28,613 bases of DNA from Treponema sp. (GTDB lineage: Bacteria; Spirochaetota; Spirochaetia; Treponematales; Treponemataceae). A program made the position numbers and the translations under genes. How positions within the stretch are numbered: position 1 is the stretch's first letter; each line of letters starts with the position of its first letter. The DNA lies in contig JAEETM010000043.1 in assembly GCA_016290335.1 (NCBI GenBank), positions 1 through 28,613 of the forward strand, in the 5' to 3' direction. This document shows positions 1 to 6,598 of this stretch, in pieces. The notes below the pieces were generated by a model, which worked only from the letters and a program-made list of their open reading frames with translations, was not told where the DNA came from and did no database searches.

Positions 1-83
1 GCCTACTCCATTGCAAGGTTATAGATAGAACTTTTCTATTTTTTATGATACTATCTCATATCATTTAAAACAATGAGGTTTTT

Positions 84-950
84 ATGAATATAGACATGCT
101 GATTGACGGAATCCTTGATTCTTACGACCGCTACGGACTTATAAACAGGAATCACGCAGAAAACTTTCCAAACAGGCAGAATGTAGTTTCCATTCTTTCG
201 GATATTCAGTCGGTAATATTCCCGGGATTCAGAACCGCCGAAGATATTGATTCTGTTAATATCAGATACATAATCGGACAGAAGGTTAATAATATAATTG
301 CAAACCTTACACGCGAGATTCAAAAAGCCTTAATCTACACAAAATCACAAACCTGCAACGAAAAAGAAGTACAGAACATTGCAGATTCTCATTGCTTTAA
401 ACTTGCGGAAAAGACTGCAGTTGCACTTATAGAAGAAATACCAGAAATACGCCGTAAGATTCAGCTCGATACAAATGCAGCATTCAGCGGTGACCCGGCA
501 GCAAAAAGCAATGAGGAAGTTGTACTTTCTTACCCGGGCTTAGAGGCAATTCTTGTATACCGCATAGCACATTTCCTCTATGAAAACGGAGTTCCAATCA
601 TTCCGCGCATTATGAGCGAACATGTTCACGGAAAGACAGGAATTGACATTCATCCCGGTGCAACAATCGGCGAATCGTTCTTTATTGACCACGGGACCGG
701 CGTTGTTGTAGGAGAAACCTGTATAATCGGAAACAACGTAAAAATCTACCAGGGAGTTACCCTTGGAGCTTTAAGCGTTAAAAAGAATCTTATGGATAAA
801 AAACGCCATCCAACAATCGAAGATGATGTAACAATCTATGCAAATGCAACAATCCTCGGTGGAGATACCGTGATTGGCAAAGGCTGTACAATCGGTGGTA
901 ATACCTGGGTTACTAAGTCGGTAGCTGCGGGGACAGTGGTTACGGTGTGA
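84..950 (+). CDS. cysE: Serine O-acetyltransferase (CysE/EpsC type)
   Basis: Transfers acetyl from acetyl-CoA to L-serine to give O-acetylserine, the first committed step of cysteine synthesis in the cytoplasm. The 288-residue protein has a helical N-terminal part (about 1-180) and a C-terminal left-handed beta-helix of hexapeptide repeats starting near [11 protein letters not shown], followed by [12 protein letters not shown] and [12 protein letters not shown], the family hallmark that forms the active site. Length and the long N-terminal part fit the EpsC-like group better than the short E. coli CysE. The ATG at 84 has GAGG at 75-78, five bases away. It stands alone: the next 400 bases hold repeats and a candidate small RNA. 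An O-acetylhomoserine sulfhydrylase lies 4 kb away. The C-terminus ends directly after the last coil, so it lacks a long tail. Identity is well supported by motifs; substrate is from family knowledge. Confidence 0.93.
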   Translation: MNIDMLIDGILDSYDRYGLINRNHAENFPNRQNVVSILSDIQSVIFPGFRTAEDIDSVNIRYIIGQKVNNIIANLTREIQKALIYTKSQTCNEKEVQNIADSHCFKLAEKTAVALIEEIPEIRRKIQLDTNAAFSGDPAAKSNEEVVLSYPGLEAILVYRIAHFLYENGVPIIPRIMSEHVHGKTGIDIHPGATIGESFFIDHGTGVVVGETCIIGNNVKIYQGVTLGALSVKKNLMDKKRHPTIEDDVTIYANATILGGDTVIGKGCTIGGNTWVTKSVAAGTVVTV

Positions 951-1165
951 TAATGCATAATTCATAATGCACAATGCATAATTAAGTGCGGAAGGTAGTG
1001 GTTAGTAGTCAGTGGATAGGGAATAGTAATTAGAGAATAGAAAATAGTGATTAGGGGATAGAGAATAGAAGTGGGGGGGAAAGTCTCCCCCTCGGGCGCA
1101 CTGCGTTGCGCCCTACCCCCTCGCCTAGTGGGTTCCACCCCCTAAAACCCCCGGTAACACTTTTG
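951..1165. repeat. Composite intergenic repeat region
   Basis: No gene is seen here. Three blocks follow each other. First (951-985) is an AT-rich stretch with repeated ATGCATAAT-like words. Second (about 1010-1070) is a purine-rich run of degenerate direct repeats built on GAATAG and GGATAG words. Third (1073-1165) is a G/C-rich block with short stem-loops: GGGGGA (1075-1080) pairs with TCCCCC (1086-1091), and GGGCGCA (1094-1100) pairs with TGCGCCC (1107-1113) around a 6-base loop, followed by C-runs. The G/C-rich block contrasts sharply with the surrounding DNA and looks like a dispersed intergenic element, but only one copy is in the window. Confidence 0.5.
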
Positions 1166-1169
1166 GGTT

Positions 1170-1214
1170 AAAAAAAACAGGATTCCCAAACAGTAACACT
1201 AAAAGGGAATCCTG
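1170..1214 (-). terminator. Intrinsic terminator of the candidate small RNA
   Basis: A perfect 10-bp stem, CAGGATTCCC (plus strand 1178-1187) with GGGAATCCTG (1205-1214), has a 17-base loop. On the minus strand it is followed at once by eight T (plus-strand A at 1170-1177). No minus-strand gene reads into it except the small RNA proposed here. Confidence 0.75.
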
Positions 1215-1266
1215 CCGTCCAACTATGTGGACATCGGAGAGAGTTTATCAGCTTATTTACAAGCTG
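1170..1266 (-). ncRNA. Candidate small RNA between cysE and radA
   Basis: Reading the minus strand, a good promoter (1272-1300) is followed by about 97 bases that fold into three stem-loops and end in an intrinsic terminator. Stem 1 starts at the predicted 5' end: TCAGCTT (1267-1261) pairs with AAGCTGA (1254-1248). Stem 2 is a short GTCC/GGAC hairpin (1232-1217). Stem 3 is the terminator with A8 at 1170-1177 on the plus strand, that is, U8 at the RNA 3' end. Between stems 1 and 2 is an unpaired pyrimidine-rich CUCUCUCC that could pair with GGAG-type ribosome binding sites. It does not match 4.5S, 6S, tmRNA or RNase P as I know them. No convincing reading frame is present. Promoter, structure and terminator are seen directly; function is unknown. 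Confidence 0.6.
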
Positions 1267-1271
1267 ACTTT

Positions 1272-1300
1272 AAATTAACATACTCTAAGTTATTTGTCAA
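1272..1300 (-). promoter_or_regulatory. Promoter of the candidate small RNA
   Basis: On the minus strand, a perfect TTGACA -35 (1300-1295), a 17-base spacer, and an extended -10 TG-T-TAATTT (TAATTT at 1277-1272). The start would fall near 1265-1267. Its -35 lies 8 bases from the radA -35 on the other strand, so the two promoters are divergent and back to back. Confidence 0.6.
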
Positions 1301-1308
1301 TATATTTT

Positions 1309-1337
1309 TTGACATTTTATTAAAAAATTGTTATTTT
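1309..1337 (+). promoter_or_regulatory. Predicted radA promoter
   Basis: TTGACA at 1309-1314, a 17-base spacer and TATTTT at 1332-1337. The start would be near 1344, giving a leader of about 11 bases that begins close to the GAGGG ribosome site (1341-1345). The -10 is only a 4/6 match. Confidence 0.5.
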
Positions 1338-1354
1338 TTTGAGGGTACAGTAAC

Positions 1355-2728
1355 ATGGCAAAGAAAAACGGTTCAACAATATTTAAGTGCTCAGCATGCG
1401 GCTATTCACAACCAAGATGGCTCGGCCGCTGTCCTGAATGCGGTGAATGGAACTCCTTTGAAGAAATCATCATAGACAACAGTAAAATTACACCCGCAGG
1501 GCGCGGAAATGCAGAATCAGAAAAAGCAAAGCCTGTAGATCTTTCATCTGTAAAAGCACAGGATAATTTACGTATTTCTACCGGTATTCCGGAGTTTGAC
1601 AGGGTTTTAGGCGGTGGAGCCGTTAAACGTTCTGCAATCCTTCTTGGCGGCGAACCGGGCATTGGAAAATCAACCCTTCTTTTACAGACAGCTTCATCTG
1701 CATCAAAAAATCTGGAAACCAATCAGAAAATACTTTACGTCAGCGGTGAAGAATCTTCCGGGCAGATAAAGGAACGCTCAGACCGTCTTGGAATTGACAG
1801 CACAAAAATCCAGCTCCTCTGCACTTCCCGCCTGGAAGACACCCTCGACGCCCTGGACTCACTCAATCCAAGTCTGGTAATAATTGATTCAATACAGACA
1901 ATCTACTCTGCTTCTGCCGGCTTAATACCGGGAACTGTAAACCAGCTTAAATACTGTGCAAACGAGTTTATTTCCTGGGTAAAAGAACGCGATTCAATCC
2001 TTATTATGACCGCCCATGTTACAAAAGAAGGCACAATTGCCGGTCCAAAATCACTGGAGCACATGGTAGACACCGTAATTTCCTTTGAACGCAATAATGA
2101 TGATATCCGCTTTTTGCACGCCCAGAAAAACCGCTTTGGTTCTGTAGACGAAATTGGTATTTTTTCCATGACCGAAAAGGGACTTGAAACAGTTTCGGAT
2201 CCTTCATCACTTTTTCTTACAAAACGCACAAAGCAGAACGAAAAGCAGCCGGCCGGAGTTGCCTGCACACCAGTTTTTGAAGGAAGCCGCGTGTTTTTAG
2301 TAGAGATTCAGGCTCTTACAGTACCGGCAAAGGCTTCTGTATCACGCGTTTACAGTGAAAAAATTGATTCGGGACGTGTTGCAAGGGTTGCAGCCGTACT
2401 TGAAAAAAGATGCGGACTGCGCTTTTCCGATCAGGATATTTACGTAAATGTTGCAGGAGGCATAAAGCTTTCTGAAAGCTCAATTGATGCAGCACTTGCA
2501 GCAGCCTTGTATTCAGCACGAACAGATTTAGCACTTGAAAGCAATGTTGCCGTTTTTGGAGAATTGAGTCTTGCGGGAGAAATAAGGCCTGTTTCTAAGA
2601 GTAAGCAGCGAATCAAAAACTCCGAAAGCCTCGGTTTTACAAGAGTTTTATCTGCTGATGATGAAGGTGTAAGAATAAATACTGTGCAGGAGCTTGTAAA
2701 ACAGCTTTTTAAGCCTGCACAAAAGTAA
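1355..2728 (+). CDS. radA: DNA repair protein RadA
   Basis: RadA is a DnaB-like ATPase that drives branch migration and processes recombination intermediates with RecA. In order: a zinc finger with C12, C15, C26 and C29; the RecA-like core with Walker A GEPGIGKST (99-107) and Walker B VIIDS (175-179); the RadA-specific KNRFG motif (258-262); and a C-terminal Lon-protease-like domain (about 300-457) without a need for peptidase activity. Length 457 is typical. GAGGG at 1341-1345 lies nine bases before the ATG. The gene stands alone with its own promoter, and converges on a lipoprotein gene with only 15 bases between the stops and no visible terminator there. Confidence 0.97.
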   Translation: MAKKNGSTIFKCSACGYSQPRWLGRCPECGEWNSFEEIIIDNSKITPAGRGNAESEKAKPVDLSSVKAQDNLRISTGIPEFDRVLGGGAVKRSAILLGGEPGIGKSTLLLQTASSASKNLETNQKILYVSGEESSGQIKERSDRLGIDSTKIQLLCTSRLEDTLDALDSLNPSLVIIDSIQTIYSASAGLIPGTVNQLKYCANEFISWVKERDSILIMTAHVTKEGTIAGPKSLEHMVDTVISFERNNDDIRFLHAQKNRFGSVDEIGIFSMTEKGLETVSDPSSLFLTKRTKQNEKQPAGVACTPVFEGSRVFLVEIQALTVPAKASVSRVYSEKIDSGRVARVAAVLEKRCGLRFSDQDIYVNVAGGIKLSESSIDAALAAALYSARTDLALESNVAVFGELSLAGEIRPVSKSKQRIKNSESLGFTRVLSADDEGVRINTVQELVKQLFKPAQK

Positions 2729-2743
2729 TTATTTGAACAAAAA

Positions 2744-3808
2744 CTATCTTGCCTTTTTAATAATAGCAGGACCATTCGGCCAGGCATCACCAATATCATA
2801 CCAGATACAGAGACAGAATTGAGCCACAGTATCTTTACTCATAACGAAAGAAACATTACCTGTAAACGGCTCATTAGATTTTATTGAACGGGTAACAATG
2901 TAATCATCAAAATCATCCCAGTTTACGTTCAGTAATTCACGCCAGCCGCCTGCTTCTGCAGAACAGTCAACCGGTCTTACATAAAGATTACGAAGCCTTA
3001 CGTCAGAATAAGCAGCCCAGGTTATGTTTACAGTATCGCCTTTTCGCGGGAGTTTACCATTAAAGGCAGGAGTCAAATCAACTACAGCCTGATAATTGTC
3101 TACCATTGTCATATCCTCTACGCCATTAACTACAGGATAATGTGTAGCAATTTCAATAAACGGCATCCACTGTTCAAGATGAATATTATAAGTATGTGCA
3201 GTAGCATCTTCTTCAAGTTCAATAACTTCGTTATTTGTATTTGTGGTAAAGAAATCTTCTTCTTCAGGGGCAGGTTCTTCAAAGGTAAGGACAGCTTTTT
3301 TTCCTACTTTCATAAAATCTGCCATTCCGTGATTTATACCGTCGTAGGAAAATACAATGCTTAATCCGCCGGCAGAATCCTTATTTATATTAAAAGCAAG
3401 ATTCAAGTCAAAATAACTGCCCGGCTGAATATCCATTATTCTGTTATCTTCACTTAAAACCGAACAGTAATTGCCTTCGTAGCTGTTATCTTCAAGGTAA
3501 ACGGTAAGACATGGAATTGCTATGCTTGATTTAAACCTTCCGCGGACAATCACTTTATCTTCAGTAATGGGTTTATCTTTTTTAAGATAGCTCCACATAT
3601 CTATTTTGGCTTCGTAGCAGTAATAATAGTCGTTATAATTCAGTGTTATTGATTTTGCCCCTTCATAAGGATTTAAAATATATGTTCTTGGATGTTCAAT
3701 TTTTTTATTTTTGTCTGCACTGTCTGCAGTGCTTTTTGTTGAAGCACAGCTTACAGTAAGCAGAACCGTAAACAGAATTGAAAATGAAATAAATGGCAGC
3801 TTTTTCAT
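2744..3808 (-). CDS. Lipoprotein, paralogue of the next gene
   Basis: A predicted lipoprotein of 354 residues counted from the ATG at 3808: MKK, a hydrophobic stretch, and lipobox LTVSC with C21. An earlier ATG at 3838 would only add a non-signal extension. The C-terminal part (NYQAVVDLTP, KGDTVNITW, DCSAEAGGW, LCIWYDIG) matches the neighbouring lipoprotein (3912-4955) clearly, so they are tandem paralogues. The N-terminal half is a more diverged copy of the same domain. The pattern of alternating hydrophobic residues suggests beta-sandwich domains of carbohydrate-binding type, which is inference. No Shine-Dalgarno sequence precedes the ATG; an extended -10 (TG-T-TATGAT, minus strand 3826-3818) ends nine bases before it, so the mRNA may be leaderless. 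Function unknown; probably exposed at the outer or inner membrane. Confidence 0.85.
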   Translation of the reverse strand: MKKLPFISFSILFTVLLTVSCASTKSTADSADKNKKIEHPRTYILNPYEGAKSITLNYNDYYYCYEAKIDMWSYLKKDKPITEDKVIVRGRFKSSIAIPCLTVYLEDNSYEGNYCSVLSEDNRIMDIQPGSYFDLNLAFNINKDSAGGLSIVFSYDGINHGMADFMKVGKKAVLTFEEPAPEEEDFFTTNTNNEVIELEEDATAHTYNIHLEQWMPFIEIATHYPVVNGVEDMTMVDNYQAVVDLTPAFNGKLPRKGDTVNITWAAYSDVRLRNLYVRPVDCSAEAGGWRELLNVNWDDFDDYIVTRSIKSNEPFTGNVSFVMSKDTVAQFCLCIWYDIGDAWPNGPAIIKKAR

Positions 3809-3846
3809 AGTATAATAATCATAACACATAAAGTGCATAAAAAAAA

Positions 3847-3865
3847 GCCCCGAAATATTCGGGGC
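3847..3865 (-). terminator. Terminator after the abundant lipoprotein gene
   Basis: GCCCCGAA (3847-3854) pairs with TTCGGGGC (3858-3865) around a 3-base loop, and on the minus strand is followed by T6 (plus-strand A at 3841-3846). It lies 47 bases past the stop of the 3912-4955 gene and upstream of its paralogue. Confidence 0.85.
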
Positions 3866-3879
3866 CTTGTCAAGTGTGC

Positions 3880-3900
3880 AGTTTTGCTTTATGCAAAACT
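3880..3900. other. Stem-loop between the two lipoprotein genes
   Basis: AGTTTTGC (3880-3887) and GCAAAACT (3893-3900) form a perfect 8-bp stem with a 5-base loop. On the minus strand it comes just after the stop of the lipoprotein gene and before the intrinsic terminator, so it may protect the mRNA 3' end. It has no T-run of its own. Confidence 0.5.
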
Positions 3901-3911
3901 ACCTTTCACTA

Positions 3912-4955
3912 TTATTGAGCAACATCGTCGATAGCAGACTTCTTGAAGATAGAAGGTGCATCTGGTGAGCTGCCTACGTCATACCACATACAGAGGTTAA
4001 CCTGAGCTACAGGAGCTTCCATTACAGGAAGAGCGAGTTCTACGTGGAATGGAACGCCAGCTTTGATATCTCTTGCGAGAACGTAGTTTGTTTCAAGATT
4101 TTCGTTGAAATCTGTGTTGAGTTCTTTCCACCAGTTAGCAGCTGCAGAGCAGTCTACGAGACGGCAGTAAATAACATCTACATCAGCGTTAGCAACAGCA
4201 GTCCAAGTAAGAGTTACTGTATCACCTTTGAGTGGAAGATCATCACCGAAAGCTGGTGTGATTTCTGGAGTAGCCTGGTAGTTAGAGATAACAGACATAT
4301 CCTGAGCACCGTTAATCCATGGATGGTTTGTAGCGATTTCAAGGAATGCTGCATATTTGTCGAGAGCTACTACAACGTTAGGGTTGTGAGGAGCTGCTGG
4401 AACTTCGTTGTTTGTATCTGTTGATTCACAAATTCTTTCAAGTTTGAGTACACAAGGTCCACCAGTCTTAACTTCCTGGTCTACGTTGTCATACTGCATA
4501 CAGAGAGCGAAGTCAGCACCCATTTTTGCTGTCAAAACCCAAGTGATTTCACATTCAAAAGCTTCACCAGCTTTTACATCTTTAGCCATAACACGTGTGT
4601 CATTGTTACCGTCATCGAGAGGTGTCCAAGAAGGAGAAGTTGAACATGGATAAGCCAAAAGAAGTGGCAAATCAACGTCAGAAACAGCCTTCATCTTGAA
4701 TGTAACTGTGTCTCCAGCCTGTGGCTTGTCTTTCTTTACTAATGGAGTAAAGAATGGTGTTACCTGATAGTTAGGACCGTAGCTGTTGAATACTAAGTTA
4801 AGAGTGTCACTTCCACCATCGATAACATCGAAAGTGTAGCTACGTGGATGTACTGATACAGGACCAGCATCTTTTTTTCCACCACCAGAAGCACATCCGG
4901 TTAATACTAATGCTAATGTCATAAGCATTGTTGCAACGCATAAAATTTTCTTCAT
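3912..4955 (-). CDS. Two-domain lipoprotein, probably abundant
   Basis: A 347-residue predicted lipoprotein: signal sequence with lipobox LVLTGC (C21), a Gly/Lys linker, then two copies of one domain. Copy 1 (about 62-173) and copy 2 (about 225-338) share NYQ-TP at the start, a GDTVT strand, a V-A-D(V/I)KAG strand, and LCMxYD near the end. This internal repeat is visible by eye. The same two-domain plan occurs in the tandem paralogue at 2744-3808. Signs of strong expression: promoter TTGAAA-16-TATAAT, a GGAGGA ribosome site, codon use favouring C-ending codons for Phe, Tyr, Asn and Asp, and a strong terminator. No family name is recognised. A surface carbohydrate-binding or structural role is possible but only inferred. 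Confidence 0.87.
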   Translation of the reverse strand: MKKILCVATMLMTLALVLTGCASGGGKKDAGPVSVHPRSYTFDVIDGGSDTLNLVFNSYGPNYQVTPFFTPLVKKDKPQAGDTVTFKMKAVSDVDLPLLLAYPCSTSPSWTPLDDGNNDTRVMAKDVKAGEAFECEITWVLTAKMGADFALCMQYDNVDQEVKTGGPCVLKLERICESTDTNNEVPAAPHNPNVVVALDKYAAFLEIATNHPWINGAQDMSVISNYQATPEITPAFGDDLPLKGDTVTLTWTAVANADVDVIYCRLVDCSAAANWWKELNTDFNENLETNYVLARDIKAGVPFHVELALPVMEAPVAQVNLCMWYDVGSSPDAPSIFKKSAIDDVAQ

Positions 4956-5001
4956 TTAATTCCTCCAAATAATTTTAGAAATATTTTTTTGTTGTTGTTT
5001 A

Positions 5002-5029
5002 ATTATAAACCACTTTTTTGGATTTTCAA
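5002..5029 (-). promoter_or_regulatory. Strong promoter of the lipoprotein gene
   Basis: On the minus strand, TTGAAA (5029-5024), a 16-base spacer and a consensus TATAAT (5007-5002). The leader of about 40 bases ends in GGAGGA before the ATG at 4955. Confidence 0.8.
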
Positions 5030-5098
5030 TATTTAAAATCAATTTCTTTTAAAAAGATGAGTATTTTTCCTTATAATTTTGTGTTTTTTTACTTTATT

Positions 5099-5127
5099 TA
5101 GACTTTATTTTTATTTTTTGGTATAAT
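5099..5127 (+). promoter_or_regulatory. Promoter of the O-acetylhomoserine sulfhydrylase gene
   Basis: TAGACT (5099-5104), a 17-base spacer and TATAAT (5122-5127). The leader of about 33 bases carries AGAGGT (5152-5157) nine bases before the ATG. I see no SAM riboswitch or T-box in this short leader. Confidence 0.65.
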
Positions 5128-5166
5128 TCCACATTAAACACACCACATGAAAGAGGTAAATATTTT

Positions 5167-6444
5167 ATGAAAGTTGAAACAAAATGTCTTCATTCAGGCT
5201 ATAAACCGGAAAACGGCGGACCAGGTGTAATGCCTATAGTTCAGAGCACCACCTATAGATTCGATTCCTGCGACCATGTTGCAGCACTTTTTGACAAGCC
5301 TACAGAGTTTATGTACTCACGATTTGCAAATCCTACCTGCGATTGCGTAGAAAAGAAGATTGCAGACCTTGAAGGCGGTATTGGCTGTATGCTCACTTCC
5401 AGCGGACAGGCTGCTTCGTTACTTTCTATACTTAATCTCTGTTCCGCAGGCGACAGCTTTATTGCCAGCTCCAGCATTTACGGCGGAACAATAAACCTTT
5501 TTGGTTTTACATTGAAAAAACTTGGCATTGAATGCATTTGGGTAGATGTAAACGCAACTTACGACGAAATCTGCAAAGCCTTTAAGCCAAATACAAAATG
5601 TGTTTTCGGCGAAACAATTGCTAACCCTGCCCTTACCGTTTTTGATTTTGAAGTTTGGGCAAAAGCCGCTCACGCAAACAATGTTCCTCTTATCGTAGAC
5701 AATACCTTTGCCACTCCTGTTTTGTGCCGACCTTTTGAATGGGGTGCCGACATAGTTGTTCATTCAACCACAAAGTATATGGACGGACATGCAGTTCAGG
5801 GGGGTGGCGCAATTGTAGATTCAGGCAACTTTGACTGGGAAAAAGCTTATAAGGCAACAGGAAAGTTTGCAGACATGATTGAACCTGACGAAAGCTACCA
5901 TGGTCTCCGTTATGTAGGAGATTTTGGCAAGGCTGCATACATTGTAAAGGCAAGAACCCAGCTTATGAGAGACTTCGGCTGTTATCCTGCAGCACAGAGT
6001 GCCTTCTACCTTAATTTAGGCCTTGAAACTCTTCCAATCCGAATGGAACGCTACTGCCAGAATGCACTTAAGGTTGCAGAGTTCTTTAAAACTTCAGATA
6101 AAATTGCAAGCGTAAGCTACCCTGGACTTCCCGGCGACAAATATTACGAAAGAGCAAAAAAATATCTTCCAAACGGCACATGTGGTGTAATTTCCATCAG
6201 TATAAAAGGTGGCCGTTCAGCTGCCGTTCGCTTTATGGATGCCCTTAAGCTTGCCTGCGATGAAGTTCACGTTGCCGATATCCGCACCTGTGTTCTCCAC
6301 CCTGCCAGCGCCACCCACCGCCAGCTCACCGACGAACAGTTAGTTGCAGCCGGAATTGATGGCGGAATGGTAAGATTCAGCTGCGGTCTGGAAAATATTG
6401 ATGATATCATCGCCGACATAAAACTTGGATTAGCCGCAATATAA
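5167..6444 (+). CDS. metY: O-acetylhomoserine aminocarboxypropyltransferase (sulfhydrylase)
   Basis: A PLP enzyme of the Cys/Met metabolism family that makes homocysteine (or methionine, with methanethiol) from O-acetylhomoserine and sulfide in the cytoplasm. Seen: YSRFANPT near residue 50, the SSSIYGGTINLF cofactor phosphate-binding region, IVDNTFATP, and STTKYMDGH with the Schiff-base lysine K203. The 425-residue length and the long segment near 210-260 fit MetY/Met17 rather than the shorter cystathionine gamma-synthase or beta-lyase (about 380-400). The gene is monocistronic and divergent from the lipoprotein gene. With the acetyltransferase at 84-950 it suggests direct sulfhydrylation as the sulfur route. 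Exact substrate could be O-acetylserine in some relatives. Confidence 0.92.
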   Translation: MKVETKCLHSGYKPENGGPGVMPIVQSTTYRFDSCDHVAALFDKPTEFMYSRFANPTCDCVEKKIADLEGGIGCMLTSSGQAASLLSILNLCSAGDSFIASSSIYGGTINLFGFTLKKLGIECIWVDVNATYDEICKAFKPNTKCVFGETIANPALTVFDFEVWAKAAHANNVPLIVDNTFATPVLCRPFEWGADIVVHSTTKYMDGHAVQGGGAIVDSGNFDWEKAYKATGKFADMIEPDESYHGLRYVGDFGKAAYIVKARTQLMRDFGCYPAAQSAFYLNLGLETLPIRMERYCQNALKVAEFFKTSDKIASVSYPGLPGDKYYERAKKYLPNGTCGVISISIKGGRSAAVRFMDALKLACDEVHVADIRTCVLHPASATHRQLTDEQLVAAGIDGGMVRFSCGLENIDDIIADIKLGLAAI

Positions 6445-6509
6445 AAGTAACTGAATAAGTGAAAAAAATAAAATATTTTTAATTTTTTTTCGCGCATTAA
6501 CAAATTTTA

Positions 6510-6518
6510 TGTTATACT
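6510..6518 (+). promoter_or_regulatory. Extended -10 promoter of the polyphosphate/glycan operon
   Basis: TG-T-TATACT at 6510-6518 is an extended -10; no good -35 is seen 16-18 bases upstream. The start would be near 6525, giving a leader of about 75 bases that contains a 13-bp hairpin. Confidence 0.55.
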
Positions 6519-6536
6519 AATAGAACAAACGTGATT

Positions 6537-6566
6537 GAGTTTCATAATCCCAAGATTGTGAAACTC
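6537..6566 (+). promoter_or_regulatory. Leader hairpin before the operon
   Basis: GAGTTTCATAATC (6537-6549) pairs with GATTGTGAAACTC (6554-6566), 13 bp with one U-G pair and a CCAA loop. It starts about 12 bases into the predicted mRNA. The following bases have only a short T4 run (6573-6576), so it may stabilise the 5' end rather than terminate. Confidence 0.5.
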
Positions 6567-6598
6567 GCTCTATTTTAAAATGTGCATTAGGAGTACTT

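Noticed and set aside
1227..1475. An 82-codon frame overlapping the start of radA
   Set aside because: It crosses the back-to-back promoters and the first 120 bases of radA in another frame, has no ribosome site and no recognisable product.
4956..5166. SAM riboswitch or T-box before the sulfhydrylase gene
   Set aside because: The predicted leader is only about 33 bases and shows no suitable stems or anti-terminator.
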